From: UBA7332 sp051657165
Lineage (GTDB): Bacteria > Bacteroidota > Bacteroidia > Bacteroidales > UBA7332
DNA: 39,696 nt
Direction of reading: 5' to 3'
Assembly (NCBI GenBank): GCA_051657165.1
Contig: JBOFKD010000174.1
Location: 1 to 39,696, forward strand
A program made the position numbers and the translations under genes. Shown piece by piece: positions 25,787 to 35,753 of this stretch. Within the stretch, counting starts at the first letter, position 1. Each line of letters begins with the position of its first letter. The notes under the pieces were generated by a model that was not told the origin of the DNA, did no database searches, and saw only the letters and a program-made list of their open reading frames with translations.

Positions 25787-26545
25787 ATGAAAGTTTTAAT
25801 TATTGAAGACGAACTTCCTGCAAAAGTTCAATTAGAAAGATTAATCAAATCTAACTTTTCTAATCTGGAAATAACAGGGCATCAGACATCTGTCAAAGGA
25901 GCCATTAACTGGCTGAGTGAGAATCATGCTGATCTGATTTTCACAGATGTTGAATTATCGGACGGAAGATGTTTTGAAATATTCAAGAAGATAACACCTT
26001 CTGCTGATATTATATTCACAACAGCCTATGACAATTACGCGATACAGGCATTTAAAGTAAACGGACTGGATTACTTATTAAAACCGATTGATCCGAATGA
26101 TTTTATCTGCGCTGTAGAAAAAAGTATCAGAAAACATCAGAAAGGCATGGTTGATATCTCAACCATACAGGAATTGATTTTATCTAAGAATAAGAAAGAA
26201 TATAAAAAACGCTTTTCTATTAGACTCGGAGATAAAATATATATCATACAGAGTGATGAAATTGCCTATTTCTATTCTGAAGACAAAGTAACCTTTTTAG
26301 TTACTAATGATTCAAAACGACACATTTCGGATTTCTCTCTGGACCAGATAGAAACCATGGTAGATCCTGAATGTTTTTTTCGTATATCAAGAGGATGTAT
26401 TGCTAACATAAGTTCTATAAAGAGCGTATCCAAGCACTTTAACAGCCGGCTGAAAGTCATATTGACACCTGATATTTGTAAAGAAGTTCTGGTAAGCAGA
26501 ATACGTGTTCCTGAATTTATGAAATGGATTGGAGATTCATTCTAA
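25787..26545 (+). CDS. LytTR-family response regulator
   Basis: A 252-residue protein. The receiver domain (about 1-118) has the acidic IIEDE pair, the phospho-acceptor D54 in IFTDVELS, the T in TTAYD and K98 in YLLKP. A LytTR DNA-binding domain (about 150-248) contains IAYFYSEDKVTFLVT and FFRISRGCIANISSI, the usual family core. LytTR regulators bind pairs of short direct repeats about two helical turns apart. Such a repeat is seen at 26625-26692, just ahead of the susC-like gene, so this pair probably controls the neighbouring sus-like operon. That link is an inference. Confidence 0.92.
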   Translation: MKVLIIEDELPAKVQLERLIKSNFSNLEITGHQTSVKGAINWLSENHADLIFTDVELSDGRCFEIFKKITPSADIIFTTAYDNYAIQAFKVNGLDYLLKPIDPNDFICAVEKSIRKHQKGMVDISTIQELILSKNKKEYKKRFSIRLGDKIYIIQSDEIAYFYSEDKVTFLVTNDSKRHISDFSLDQIETMVDPECFFRISRGCIANISSIKSVSKHFNSRLKVILTPDICKEVLVSRIRVPEFMKWIGDSF

Positions 26546-26624
26546 ATCTTTTTTAGGGTTTGAGTTGTTATATTTTTACAAAGAGTTACTTTTTTGAACT
26601 TTTTTGTTGAATAGATTTGTCATG

Positions 26625-26692
26625 TCGTCGATAAAATTCTGAAGTTCGTCGTAATTTCAAACTTAATAATACACCGATTACTTAGTTTCGTC
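26625..26692. promoter_or_regulatory. Candidate LytTR operator: TCGTC repeats in phase
   Basis: TCGTCG lies at 26625-26630 and 26646-26651, 21 bases apart, and TCGTC at 26688-26692, a further 42 bases on. This equals two and four helical turns. The first two are each followed by an A/T-rich run (ATAAAATTC and TAATTTC). A TAGATTTG box at 26612-26619 matches the -7 consensus but would put the repeats downstream of the start, so the promoter position is unsettled. Confidence 0.45.
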
Positions 26693-26813
26693 AAAAAATT
26701 ATAAACAATTAGAAGTCATTGAAGAAACCAAGCTAACAGGATTATAACACAATAAATTCATTAGTAAACAATAAACAAAAATAAATTACTTAAATCTTAA
26801 AATCAATAATGTT

Positions 26814-29771
26814 ATGAGAAGGATTCTTATAAGTTTTTGTCTCTGTCTTCTCTCTGTTATTGTATTCGCTCAGAAACGCGAATATAGCATAACAACGTTA
26901 GATGGTACACTTGGCGGACCTCTTCCGGGTGTCTCTGTTATTATTAAAGGTACAACTGATGGGGGTGTAACCAACCTGGATGGACATCTTAATCTATCTG
27001 TGAATGAAGGCTCAACCCTTGTTTTTTCATTCATCGGATACAAAAACCAGGAAATTGTAACTGGCTCAAACAAAAACATTTCTGTAACGATGGCTGAAGA
27101 CGTACAGAATGTTGACGAAGTCTTAGTTATTGGTTATGCTACAGGTACCAGTAGAACAATCTCCGGAGCTGTTGATAAAATATCCAGAAAAGACATGAAT
27201 CAGGGTATGGTTAACAATCCATTAACAGCAATTCAGGGTCGTGTTCCGGGCGTAGTTATTCAAAAACCGGGAGGAGATCCATCTGCAACGCCCTCTATTC
27301 GTGTACGTGGTACAACATCTCTTTCTGGAGGGAATGATCCTCTAGTTGTGATCGATGGTGTATTTGGTGATTTAGGACTATTAAATGCGCTTTCACCAAA
27401 TGACATTGAAAGTTTCACAATTCTGAAAGATGCATCTGAAACGGCTCAGTACGGATCAAGAGGTGCGAGTGGTGTAATTGTTGTTACTACTGTAAAAGGT
27501 AAGGCCGGACAAATGAATCTTTCTTATCAGGGAAATTTTAGTGTGGAAACTCCTTATAAAAATATCAAAATGCTTAACGGCGATCAGTATAGAGCTGTTG
27601 TAGCTGAAAGAGGATATATTAACGCACTGGATGAAGGATACAATACAGACTGGTTCAAACAAATTGAACGTACTGGATTTTCTCAAAATCATACTGTAAA
27701 CTTCGGAGCCGGAACTGATGTTTCAAGCTACCGCGCATCAATTGGTATTATAAATCAGGAGGGTGTAGTTAAAACTTCTGATATGCAGAACTATACTGCA
27801 AAACTTGATGCTACGCAAAAAATGTTCGATAATAAATTAAAAATTGATTTTGGTATTTTCGGTTCTATAAGATATAACAATTATATCAATAATCACCAAA
27901 AAACATTCTATTCAGCAGCGACAATGAATCCTACATTCCCAACTGCTCAGCTGGATAATGGAAGATGGCCGGAAGACCCTAGTGCTAATGAAATTGACAA
28001 CCCGCTTGGGCGTCTCACTATTAAAGATAAAGAGGAAAATGCCTACGTTAATGTACATGGGAAAATATCTTATGACATTATTAAAGATCTTACAATTTCG
28101 GCTTTCGGATCCTACACATTTAATAATAAAACAAATGGAGTATTTGTGCCTATAAATACTAAAGAAGGTATTCGCGAAGATGGAGGTAAAGCATATAACG
28201 GACTCACTAAAAGCGCTTCCTTGATGGGGAATCTTACTTTAAGCTATAAGAAAGTAATTGAAAAACATAGCTTGAATGCAATGCTTGTTGCTGAAGGTCA
28301 GGATTATTTATATTCAGGATTTAATGCTACTTCCAGAGGTTTTGGTACTGATTATTTCGGATTTGATAATATGTCAGCCGGAGCTTTGGTTAAATGGGGA
28401 GATGTAGGATCTTATTCAAATGGATACCAGCTAGCATCGTTTCTTGCCCGTGTAAATTATATGCTTCTTGACAGATATATCGTAACAGTAAATATGCGTA
28501 CAGATGGTTCTTCAAAACTAGGCGATAATAATAAATGGGGATTCTTCCCTTCTGCATCTGCAGCATGGGTTATCAACAATGAAGCATTCATGGAAGACAT
28601 TAAAGAAACCGTGAGTACATTAAAACTACGCGCTGGTTATGGAGTAACAGGTAATCAGGATGCTATTGCACCTTATAATTCTAAGATGTTACTTATTCCG
28701 GACAAACTAACTACTGTAAACGGAAAACCTGTTGTTACCTACAGATATGCAAGAAATGAAAATCCTGATCTTAAATGGGAAACTAAACGTATGTTTGATG
28801 TGGGATTAGATTTCGGTTTTATGGAAGATCGTTTAACTGGATCTGTAGATTACTACACATCGTTAACAAAAGGTCTTTTATACAATTATGCCGTGCCTGT
28901 TCCTCCTTTTGTATATCCGACTCTTCTTGCTAATCTTGGAGAAATGGAAAATAATGGAGTTGAGTTAAATCTTAATTACAAAATCTATCAATCTAAAGAT
29001 TTTGACTTATCAGCGGGTATAAATCTTGCATACCAACAAAATAAATTAAAATCCCTAAGCGGTTCATATATGGGACAAGATTTAAGTGCTCCTGAATATA
29101 TGAGAATAGCAAGTATGAACGGTGCTGGTTTCATTGGTGGAAACAATGGTACAACCTACCAAATGGTTGGTCAGCCGTTGGGTGTTTTCTATTTACCAAA
29201 ATGTAATGGTTTAGCAGATAACGGACTTGGTAGCTTTAAATACAATGTTGTTGACCTGAACGGTAATGGTATTGATCTGAATGACGGTGAAGACAGATAC
29301 ATTGCAGGACAAGCGATGCCAAAGGTATATCTTGGAGCAAACATCAATATCCGCTATAGAAATTTTGATTTCCAGGCTCAATTTAATGGAGCATTCGGAC
29401 ATAAAATCTACAATGGTACCTCTTTGAGCTACATGAATATGAATACTTTCCCTACATATAATGTAATGGAAAAAGCTCCTGAGAAAAACATTAAAGATAA
29501 TACAGTTACAGACTACTGGTTGGAAAAAGGTGATTACTTAAACATTGATTACATCTCTCTTGGATACAATATTGATGCTAGTAAATTCAATAAAGTAATC
29601 AAAAACATCCGTGTGACAGCAGCTGTAAACAACCTGTATACATTTACAAACTATTCAGGACTAACTCCGATGATTAATAGTTCAATCGTAAATGGATCTT
29701 TAGGTTTGGATGACAAACAACTTTATCCTGTTACAAGAACATTTTCTTTAGGTCTAAGTGTAAACTTCTAA
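26814..29771 (+). CDS. SusC/RagA-family TonB-linked outer-membrane transporter
   Basis: A 985-residue SusC-type protein. It has a signal peptide (about 1-19, ending VFAQ), a carboxypeptidase-regulatory-like domain (about 22-95, with GTTDGGVTNLDGHLNL), the family marker VDEVLVIGYATGTSRTISGAV before the plug (about 100-230, with IRVRGTTSLSGGNDPLVVIDG), then a large barrel ending TRTFSLGLSVNF. With SusD it imports glycans across the outer membrane. The SusE-like and GH13 genes downstream point to alpha-glucans such as starch or maltooligosaccharides. It starts the operon after a 268-base leader region carrying a possible LytTR operator. Confidence 0.96.
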   Translation: MRRILISFCLCLLSVIVFAQKREYSITTLDGTLGGPLPGVSVIIKGTTDGGVTNLDGHLNLSVNEGSTLVFSFIGYKNQEIVTGSNKNISVTMAEDVQNVDEVLVIGYATGTSRTISGAVDKISRKDMNQGMVNNPLTAIQGRVPGVVIQKPGGDPSATPSIRVRGTTSLSGGNDPLVVIDGVFGDLGLLNALSPNDIESFTILKDASETAQYGSRGASGVIVVTTVKGKAGQMNLSYQGNFSVETPYKNIKMLNGDQYRAVVAERGYINALDEGYNTDWFKQIERTGFSQNHTVNFGAGTDVSSYRASIGIINQEGVVKTSDMQNYTAKLDATQKMFDNKLKIDFGIFGSIRYNNYINNHQKTFYSAATMNPTFPTAQLDNGRWPEDPSANEIDNPLGRLTIKDKEENAYVNVHGKISYDIIKDLTISAFGSYTFNNKTNGVFVPINTKEGIREDGGKAYNGLTKSASLMGNLTLSYKKVIEKHSLNAMLVAEGQDYLYSGFNATSRGFGTDYFGFDNMSAGALVKWGDVGSYSNGYQLASFLARVNYMLLDRYIVTVNMRTDGSSKLGDNNKWGFFPSASAAWVINNEAFMEDIKETVSTLKLRAGYGVTGNQDAIAPYNSKMLLIPDKLTTVNGKPVVTYRYARNENPDLKWETKRMFDVGLDFGFMEDRLTGSVDYYTSLTKGLLYNYAVPVPPFVYPTLLANLGEMENNGVELNLNYKIYQSKDFDLSAGINLAYQQNKLKSLSGSYMGQDLSAPEYMRIASMNGAGFIGGNNGTTYQMVGQPLGVFYLPKCNGLADNGLGSFKYNVVDLNGNGIDLNDGEDRYIAGQAMPKVYLGANINIRYRNFDFQAQFNGAFGHKIYNGTSLSYMNMNTFPTYNVMEKAPEKNIKDNTVTDYWLEKGDYLNIDYISLGYNIDASKFNKVIKNIRVTAAVNNLYTFTNYSGLTPMINSSIVNGSLGLDDKQLYPVTRTFSLGLSVNF

Positions 29772-29784
29772 TTTGAGCAATACT

Positions 29785-31407
29785 ATGAATAAGAAATTAA
29801 TATATGCAGCCATATTTGCATTCTCATTAGGTATCACTTCTTGTAGCCTTGATGAAGATGTAAAAGATCAATTGCCCGAAGAGGAAGGGTATAAAAATCC
29901 TCAGTTGATATACCTGAATACTGTTGCCAATCTGTACACTCAGATTGGTGCCAGCGGTGGTGGCGAAGGTATCGGCGGGACAGACAGGGGACTTTACGAT
30001 ATTTCTACATTCTCTGCAGACGAGGCTTTATTACCTAAACGCGGTGGAGACTGGGATGACGGAGGAATGTGGATACGATTATTTACCCACACATGGGATA
30101 AGAGCGAAGGTCCTTTTAAAGCTTCATGGGATTATTTATATAAAGTAATCGGGCTTAGTAACCGCTCTGTAGATAAATTGAATGATCTGATTGAAAAAGA
30201 TCCTTCTAATAAATTTCTGCCAATTTACAAGTCTGAAGTCAGAGCAGTCAGGGCAATTATGTACTACTATTTGCTGGATCTGTTTGCGAGAGTTCCGATT
30301 GTAGAAAGCTCAAAAACAACGATTGCTGAAGTTAAGCAAAATTCAAGATCTGAAGTATTTGCATGGGTAGTAAAAGAATTACAGGAGTCTGCTCCATTTC
30401 TGCCTAATGTAAGAAGTAACTTTACGGGTGAGTATTATGGGCGTGTTACACGACCTGTTGCTTATACTTATCTGGCAAAACTAGCTTTAAATGCTCAGGT
30501 ATATAATGACAATGACTGGACTGATAACGGTGGTGTACCTAACGGATCAACAGATTTCCCGTTCAATAGCGGAAATGTCATTTGCTGGGATGCTGCTGTA
30601 AATTATTGCGATTCGGTAGCAACTGTAGGTTATCAACTGACTCCTAAAATGTCTGATAACTTTAAAGTTAAAAATGAGACATCCTCTGAAAATATCTTCA
30701 CGATACCAATGGATCCAAACTTATATACAGCTCGTATGATGTACCTGATCCGCTCCAGACACTATAGTCAGGGTGTCGCTTACAATCAGGGCGGATGGAA
30801 TGGATCCTCGGCTACGCTGGAAGCATATAATGCATTCACGGTAAGTGCAGGTACGGGTGATACACGAAAAGACGAAACCTACTATTACGGAAAGGTTAAA
30901 GGTCCGGACGGACAGTACATTATGAACGGAAATCTCGAGCTGGAATATAAGCCAGAAGCTATTGCAGTAGATGTTTCAGGATCTGATTTTGAAAAAACAG
31001 CAGGGGCACGTATGTTCAAATATGAAGTTGACCTGACAGCTCAGGCTGACGGACAATTACAAAATAATGATTATGTAATCTTCAGATATGCTGATATCCT
31101 GTTAATGAAAGCTGAGGCTAAAGTTAGAAAAGCAAATGGCGCAGCCGCTGCAGGTCAGGCAGAGTTCGACGAAGTCAGAAGCAGATCAATGGCAGCCTCA
31201 AAACCAGCTACATTAGATAATATACTAACAGAACGTATGCTGGAACTAGCCTGGGAAAATGTTCGCCGTCAGGATTTAGTTCGTTTTGGAAAATACATAC
31301 AACCTATTGCGGGCAGACCGGCATCTGCTCCATTCAGGATTGTATTCCCGATTCCGGCAGAAGTGGATCAGCTTAACGATAACATTACTCAAAACGCTGG
31401 ATATTAA
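29785..31407 (+). CDS. SusD/RagB-family glycan-binding lipoprotein
   Basis: A 540-residue protein when read from the ATG at 29785 (a longer in-frame start at 29773 is less likely). The signal peptide ends in the lipobox I17-T-S-C20. SusD features include the N-terminal helices, DEALLPKRGGDWDDGGMWIRLFTHTWD, the TPR-like VRAIMYYYLLDLFARVPIVE segment and the C-terminal LTERMLELAWENVRRQDLVRFGKYIQP. It caps the SusC barrel and binds alpha-glucan at the surface. It follows susC after 13 bases, which shows operon structure. The exact sugar is inferred from the neighbours. Confidence 0.95.
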   Translation: MNKKLIYAAIFAFSLGITSCSLDEDVKDQLPEEEGYKNPQLIYLNTVANLYTQIGASGGGEGIGGTDRGLYDISTFSADEALLPKRGGDWDDGGMWIRLFTHTWDKSEGPFKASWDYLYKVIGLSNRSVDKLNDLIEKDPSNKFLPIYKSEVRAVRAIMYYYLLDLFARVPIVESSKTTIAEVKQNSRSEVFAWVVKELQESAPFLPNVRSNFTGEYYGRVTRPVAYTYLAKLALNAQVYNDNDWTDNGGVPNGSTDFPFNSGNVICWDAAVNYCDSVATVGYQLTPKMSDNFKVKNETSSENIFTIPMDPNLYTARMMYLIRSRHYSQGVAYNQGGWNGSSATLEAYNAFTVSAGTGDTRKDETYYYGKVKGPDGQYIMNGNLELEYKPEAIAVDVSGSDFEKTAGARMFKYEVDLTAQADGQLQNNDYVIFRYADILLMKAEAKVRKANGAAAAGQAEFDEVRSRSMAASKPATLDNILTERMLELAWENVRRQDLVRFGKYIQPIAGRPASAPFRIVFPIPAEVDQLNDNITQNAGY

Positions 31408-31431
31408 TCTATATTCTGAAAACATCAAATA

Positions 31432-31461
31432 AACCTGAGCAGAAGTAGTTCTGCTTAGGTT
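31432..31461. other. Hairpin between the susD- and susE-like genes
   Basis: AACCTGAGCAGAA at 31432-31444 pairs with TTCTGCTTAGGTT at 31449-31461 (one G:T pair) around GTAG. No T-run follows. It may stabilise the mRNA or mark a processing point. Confidence 0.6.
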
Positions 31462-31487
31462 AACATAAAATCTTCAATTTAATCAAT

Positions 31488-32921
31488 ATGAAAAGATTTG
31501 TTAATTATATAACCTTTTGCCTCCTGCTTACGCTTACCTTCGTAAGTTGTGAAGATAACTCCAATTGGAAAGTTTTAGAAGAACCTCCTGTAGGAACATA
31601 TATTGTTGGACCTGCTACTATTTATACGAGGGCAGGGGCTGCGGCACAACTACTTCCGGTAAAATTAGATGGAGACGGAGTTCAACCCTCTTCCGTAATT
31701 GTAGGTATTTATACATACCTAAAGGCCGGCGGTGATTTCAAAATTTCTCACTCCACAACACCGGATGCATTATCAGACTGGGGAATGGGTGAAGTAATCA
31801 GTTCTGTTGAAAACAGAGGTACTACTTACAAACTTGTGGACGGCGCAAACGGATTTACAGTTCCGAAAGACGGTGTTTATTACATTGTAGTAAACACACA
31901 GCTTTCTCAACTAACTATCCTCCCGGTTGACTGGGGCGTTATTGGTAGTGCAACTCCAAATGAGTGGGGTAAAGAAACACTTTTAGGTGATGCTGTTTAT
32001 AACAGTGTACAACAAGAGGTAACATGGACCGGAACCGCAAACATCAAAGACGGTGAAATGAAATTCAGATATAGTGGTGACTGGGGCTATTTTGTAGATT
32101 CTACTGAAACTCAGAAAGCCAAACTATATACCGACCTGACAACAGATAAAACTTTGGGGGATACCTATACAGAAGTTTCAACAGGTGGACCAAACATTAC
32201 AATTACCGAGTCTGCTCAATACGAGATTACACTTAAATTATCAATTCAGACAGGTAGTTATTCTGCAAAAATGGTTAAAACAGGCGATTATACTCCTCCC
32301 GTAAATTATCCAGAGAAACTATATATGGTTGGTGATGCTGCTTTCGGATGGCCTGATAATAACTGGGACGAAGTTGCCGATGAGCTGATTCCGGTTAATG
32401 GTGTTGCAGGTAGCTTTTGGAAAATTGCTTATCTAAAGCCCGGAGGCTTTAAATTTACAATTAAGAAAGACTGGGGTGGTGATTTCGGTATAAACACGAA
32501 AAACACAAGTACCATCGGAGAGTATAGACAAGGTGGCGAAAATATCAATGTAGACAAAGAAGGCTATTATCAGATTTTCGTAAACTTGGCTGACAAAAAA
32601 ATATCTATTATTGAACCTGCAGTCTATTTGATTGGAACTGTTACAGGAGATACAGGTTTCAAAAAAATCTACGAAGCCAAAGATATATTCACCATTGATA
32701 ATGGTAATAAACAATTGGTATCACCGGCATTTACAGCTGACGGGGAGCTTAGAATGGCAATCAAACACCCTATGTTGTCTGATTGGTGGAAAGCTGAATT
32801 CATTCTTATAGGATCCGATCTTGTACCTAGAGGAAATGGTGGAGATCAAAATCGGTTGAATGTTAAAACCGGACAAAAGGCTTATCTGAACTTCTATGAA
32901 ATGACAGGTTTAATCAAATAA
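31488..32921 (+). CDS. SusE/SusF-like surface glycan-binding lipoprotein
   Basis: A 477-residue protein with a lipoprotein signal peptide (TFVSC, C21). An N-terminal Ig-like region (about 35-140) leads to two or three repeated starch-binding modules: one around 145-270 (AGVIGSATPNEWGKETLLGD-type opening), one around 277-375 (EKLYMVGDAAFGWPDNNWDEV) and one around 378-475 (AVYLIGTVTGDTGF). The aromatic-rich WGKE, WPDNNW and DWWKAE segments are typical of SusE/SusF modules that hold starch by stacked aromatics. It sits between the susD-like gene and the amylase gene, as in the Bacteroides sus operon. Confidence 0.9.
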   Translation: MKRFVNYITFCLLLTLTFVSCEDNSNWKVLEEPPVGTYIVGPATIYTRAGAAAQLLPVKLDGDGVQPSSVIVGIYTYLKAGGDFKISHSTTPDALSDWGMGEVISSVENRGTTYKLVDGANGFTVPKDGVYYIVVNTQLSQLTILPVDWGVIGSATPNEWGKETLLGDAVYNSVQQEVTWTGTANIKDGEMKFRYSGDWGYFVDSTETQKAKLYTDLTTDKTLGDTYTEVSTGGPNITITESAQYEITLKLSIQTGSYSAKMVKTGDYTPPVNYPEKLYMVGDAAFGWPDNNWDEVADELIPVNGVAGSFWKIAYLKPGGFKFTIKKDWGGDFGINTKNTSTIGEYRQGGENINVDKEGYYQIFVNLADKKISIIEPAVYLIGTVTGDTGFKKIYEAKDIFTIDNGNKQLVSPAFTADGELRMAIKHPMLSDWWKAEFILIGSDLVPRGNGGDQNRLNVKTGQKAYLNFYEMTGLIK

Positions 32922-32934
32922 ATAAACAGATTAT

Positions 32935-32967
32935 AAGGCCACTATTCTAACCAATAGTGGCCTTTAT
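32935..32967 (+). terminator. Terminator between the susE-like gene and the amylase gene
   Basis: AAGGCCACTATT (32935-32946) pairs with AATAGTGGCCTT (32953-32964), a perfect 12-base stem with a 6-base loop followed by TTATTG. It lies between genes of one apparent operon, so it may act as a partial terminator. Confidence 0.8.
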
Positions 32968-32981
32968 TGTCTAAATTCTAA

Positions 32982-35753
32982 ATGACCCGCACTATGAATA
33001 AATTAATACTTTCATTTCTTATCCTGCTCCTGGGAAGCATCGAAAGCATAACCGGACAAGTTGTCTCATCTAATCCTGCTTTCGTTACGAACTCAGGTAC
33101 TGTCGAAATAATCTTTGACGCGAATCAGGGAAATAAAGGGATGCTCAATGCCACAAGCTGCTACGCTCACACTGGAGTTATAACCAATAAAAGCACAGGT
33201 AGCTCCGACTGGAAATATGCTCCGACATGGGGAGATAACTCGCCCAAATATAAAATGACGCAAGCCGGAACAAACAAGTGGAAATTAACAATAACTCCCA
33301 ATATTACAGATTACTACGGAATTACATCTTTAGATGAAACCGTACAAAAACTCGCATTTGTTTTTAGAAACGAAGACGGTTCAAAACAAGGTAAAAATGC
33401 AGACGGAAGCGATATATTCGTTAATGTATACAAAGACGGATTAGATGTCGAACTTCTTTCACCGGCAAATAATTCAGTTATTAATCCGGGTACGGTAATT
33501 AATGTATCTTTTATATCTACAGCCACATCTGAGCTAAAACTTTTTATAGATAACACTAATTCACAGCCTGTAAAAACAGTTTCGTCAGGAAATGAATTAA
33601 ACCACGCTCTCACATTGGAGGCTGGCGATTATAACATCATTGCTCAAGCTTTAAACGGTGGAAAAATACAAAGAGACACTTCTTATATTTGCGTAAGAGA
33701 CTATTCTGTAAGAGAAGCCAGACCTGCAAATATAACAGAAGGTATAAACTACAATGCCGACGGATCTGTAACTTTTTGTATTTATGCTCCGAAAAAGGAT
33801 AACATTATTCTTTTGGGGGACTTCAACGATTTCAAACCATCGAACAAATATCTGATGAAGTATGATCAGACGGGACCTCCGCTTGGAAAATTGAGATATT
33901 TCTGGATTACGATACCGGGACTTGATCCGGACAAGGAGTATGCTTTCCAATATTTAGTAGACGGAACCATACGCGTGGGTGATCCATATTGCGAAAAAAT
34001 ACTGGATCCATGGAATGACAAATGGATCAATGAAAAACACACAATCTATCCGGGTCTGCGGGAATATCCTGCAAGCAAAGCGGAGGATATACTTTCTGTA
34101 TTTCAGATAAACAAACCGGAATATCAATGGACTCAAACTGACTTTACTGCTCCCGATCAGGACAACCTGATGATTTATGAATTATTATTTCGCGATTTCA
34201 CTACAGAGGGATCTGTTCAGGCTGCAATCGCTAAACTGGATTATCTGCAATCTCTTGGTGTAAATGCGATTGAGCTGATGCCAATACAGGAGTTTGACGG
34301 AAACGATAGCTGGGGTTATAACCCTAACTTTTACTTTGCCGCTGATAAGGCTTATGGTACCGAAAATGACTACAAACAATTTGTGGATGAATGCCACAAA
34401 AGAGGAATGGCTGTCATTCTGGATGTTGTATTTAATCACTCCTGGGGACTTAGCCCGATGTGTAAAATGTGGTGGGATGGCACAAACAACAGACCTTCCG
34501 CAGACAATCCATTTTACAATGCCGTAGCTCCTCACCCTTACAGTGTGGGTAGTGATTTCAATCACAGCGAACCTAAGGTAAGGGAGTTTTTCAAAAAGGT
34601 ATTGAAACACTGGTTGACTGAATATAAGATGGATGGATTCCGTTTTGACCTGTCAAAAGGATTTACACAAACTCATAGTGGTGAAAACGTAAATCTTTGG
34701 GGTAAATATGATGCTAACCGTATCGGATATATCAAAGAATACGTAGATGCAATCAAAGAGACAAGTCCTGAAGCATACGCTATCATGGAGCATTTTGCAG
34801 AATCATCCGAAGAAAACGAAATCGCCAATCACCTGAGCACCATGCTATGGAATAACTCTCAGTATGGTTTTGGCGAAGCTATGATGGGCTGGAGTTCAAA
34901 CAGTAATCTGTCTCAGATAAAAGCAGTCAACCGGGTCAGTTTTATGGAAAGTCACGATGAGGAAAGACTTACTTATAAAGCAGAGCAATATGGAAACGGA
35001 CTTATCAAAACAGATATGCCAACCCGTATGCGCCAGCACGCTGCGACAGCTGCATTCGCTTATTTATCTCCGGGTCCGCGTATGATGTGGCAGTTCGGAG
35101 AAATGGGCTACGACTACAGCATAGATTATAATGGACGCACCGGACGTAAACCGGTCAGATGGGATTATCTGGATGATAATGATCGCAAAAACCTGAAAGA
35201 TACTTATGCTAAAATCTTAAATCTGCGAAAAGATTATCCTCAGGTATTTAATTCCCGGACTACCTTTAACTGGCAGGTAAGCGGATCAGACTGGGCTAAA
35301 GGGAAACGAATGGAGTATCAGCATCCGGAGATGGATGTTATCGTAGTCGGAAACTTTAATAATACATCTATTACGGCCACTCCGAATTTCTCAAAAACAG
35401 GAACATGGTATGAATTACTATCCGAACAACCTCTTTCTGTTGATGATAAAGGTATGGTTGTACAAATGGCACCAAACGAAGTCCGTGTGTTTACATCAGT
35501 AGTCCCTACTTCGATAGACGCGGTTGAAAAGGACATGAGTATTATTGTTTATCCGAATCCGGCGAGTGATCTATTGAATCTGAAAAGTGAAAATACACCT
35601 GAGAAGATACAGATATATGCAATAAGCGGACAATTAGTAATGAGTGATTCATTGACACAGACCGTGAATATCAGACATCTTCCTGCAGGAACTTATATCA
35701 TTAAAGTATGGACAGGAAATAATGTATATCAGTCGCGGTTTATTAAAAAATAA
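32982..35753 (+). CDS. T9SS-exported GH13 alpha-amylase-type glycosidase
   Basis: A 923-residue secreted enzyme. It has a signal peptide (about 1-25), an N-terminal beta domain (about 30-145), an Ig-like region (about 150-235), a CBM48-like module (about 255-350, with GSVTFCIYAPKKDNIILLGDFNDF), and the GH13 barrel (about 385-760). Catalytic residues are D556 in FRFDLSK (nucleophile), E603 in IMEHF (acid/base) and D659 in ESHDEER. A T9SS sorting domain ends the protein (about 850-923, with IIVYPNPASDLLNL and AGTYIIKVW). It hydrolyses alpha-1,4-glucans or related links. The usual SusG is a lipoprotein; this one instead uses type IX secretion. The start could be M5 (MNKLILS, 32994). Confidence 0.93.
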   Translation: MTRTMNKLILSFLILLLGSIESITGQVVSSNPAFVTNSGTVEIIFDANQGNKGMLNATSCYAHTGVITNKSTGSSDWKYAPTWGDNSPKYKMTQAGTNKWKLTITPNITDYYGITSLDETVQKLAFVFRNEDGSKQGKNADGSDIFVNVYKDGLDVELLSPANNSVINPGTVINVSFISTATSELKLFIDNTNSQPVKTVSSGNELNHALTLEAGDYNIIAQALNGGKIQRDTSYICVRDYSVREARPANITEGINYNADGSVTFCIYAPKKDNIILLGDFNDFKPSNKYLMKYDQTGPPLGKLRYFWITIPGLDPDKEYAFQYLVDGTIRVGDPYCEKILDPWNDKWINEKHTIYPGLREYPASKAEDILSVFQINKPEYQWTQTDFTAPDQDNLMIYELLFRDFTTEGSVQAAIAKLDYLQSLGVNAIELMPIQEFDGNDSWGYNPNFYFAADKAYGTENDYKQFVDECHKRGMAVILDVVFNHSWGLSPMCKMWWDGTNNRPSADNPFYNAVAPHPYSVGSDFNHSEPKVREFFKKVLKHWLTEYKMDGFRFDLSKGFTQTHSGENVNLWGKYDANRIGYIKEYVDAIKETSPEAYAIMEHFAESSEENEIANHLSTMLWNNSQYGFGEAMMGWSSNSNLSQIKAVNRVSFMESHDEERLTYKAEQYGNGLIKTDMPTRMRQHAATAAFAYLSPGPRMMWQFGEMGYDYSIDYNGRTGRKPVRWDYLDDNDRKNLKDTYAKILNLRKDYPQVFNSRTTFNWQVSGSDWAKGKRMEYQHPEMDVIVVGNFNNTSITATPNFSKTGTWYELLSEQPLSVDDKGMVVQMAPNEVRVFTSVVPTSIDAVEKDMSIIVYPNPASDLLNLKSENTPEKIQIYAISGQLVMSDSLTQTVNIRHLPAGTYIIKVWTGNNVYQSRFIKK

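Noticed and set aside
26612..26619. TAGATTTG as the certain susC promoter
   Set aside because: It matches the -7 box, but the nearest TTTG is only 15 bases upstream and the LytTR-like repeats would lie downstream of the start.
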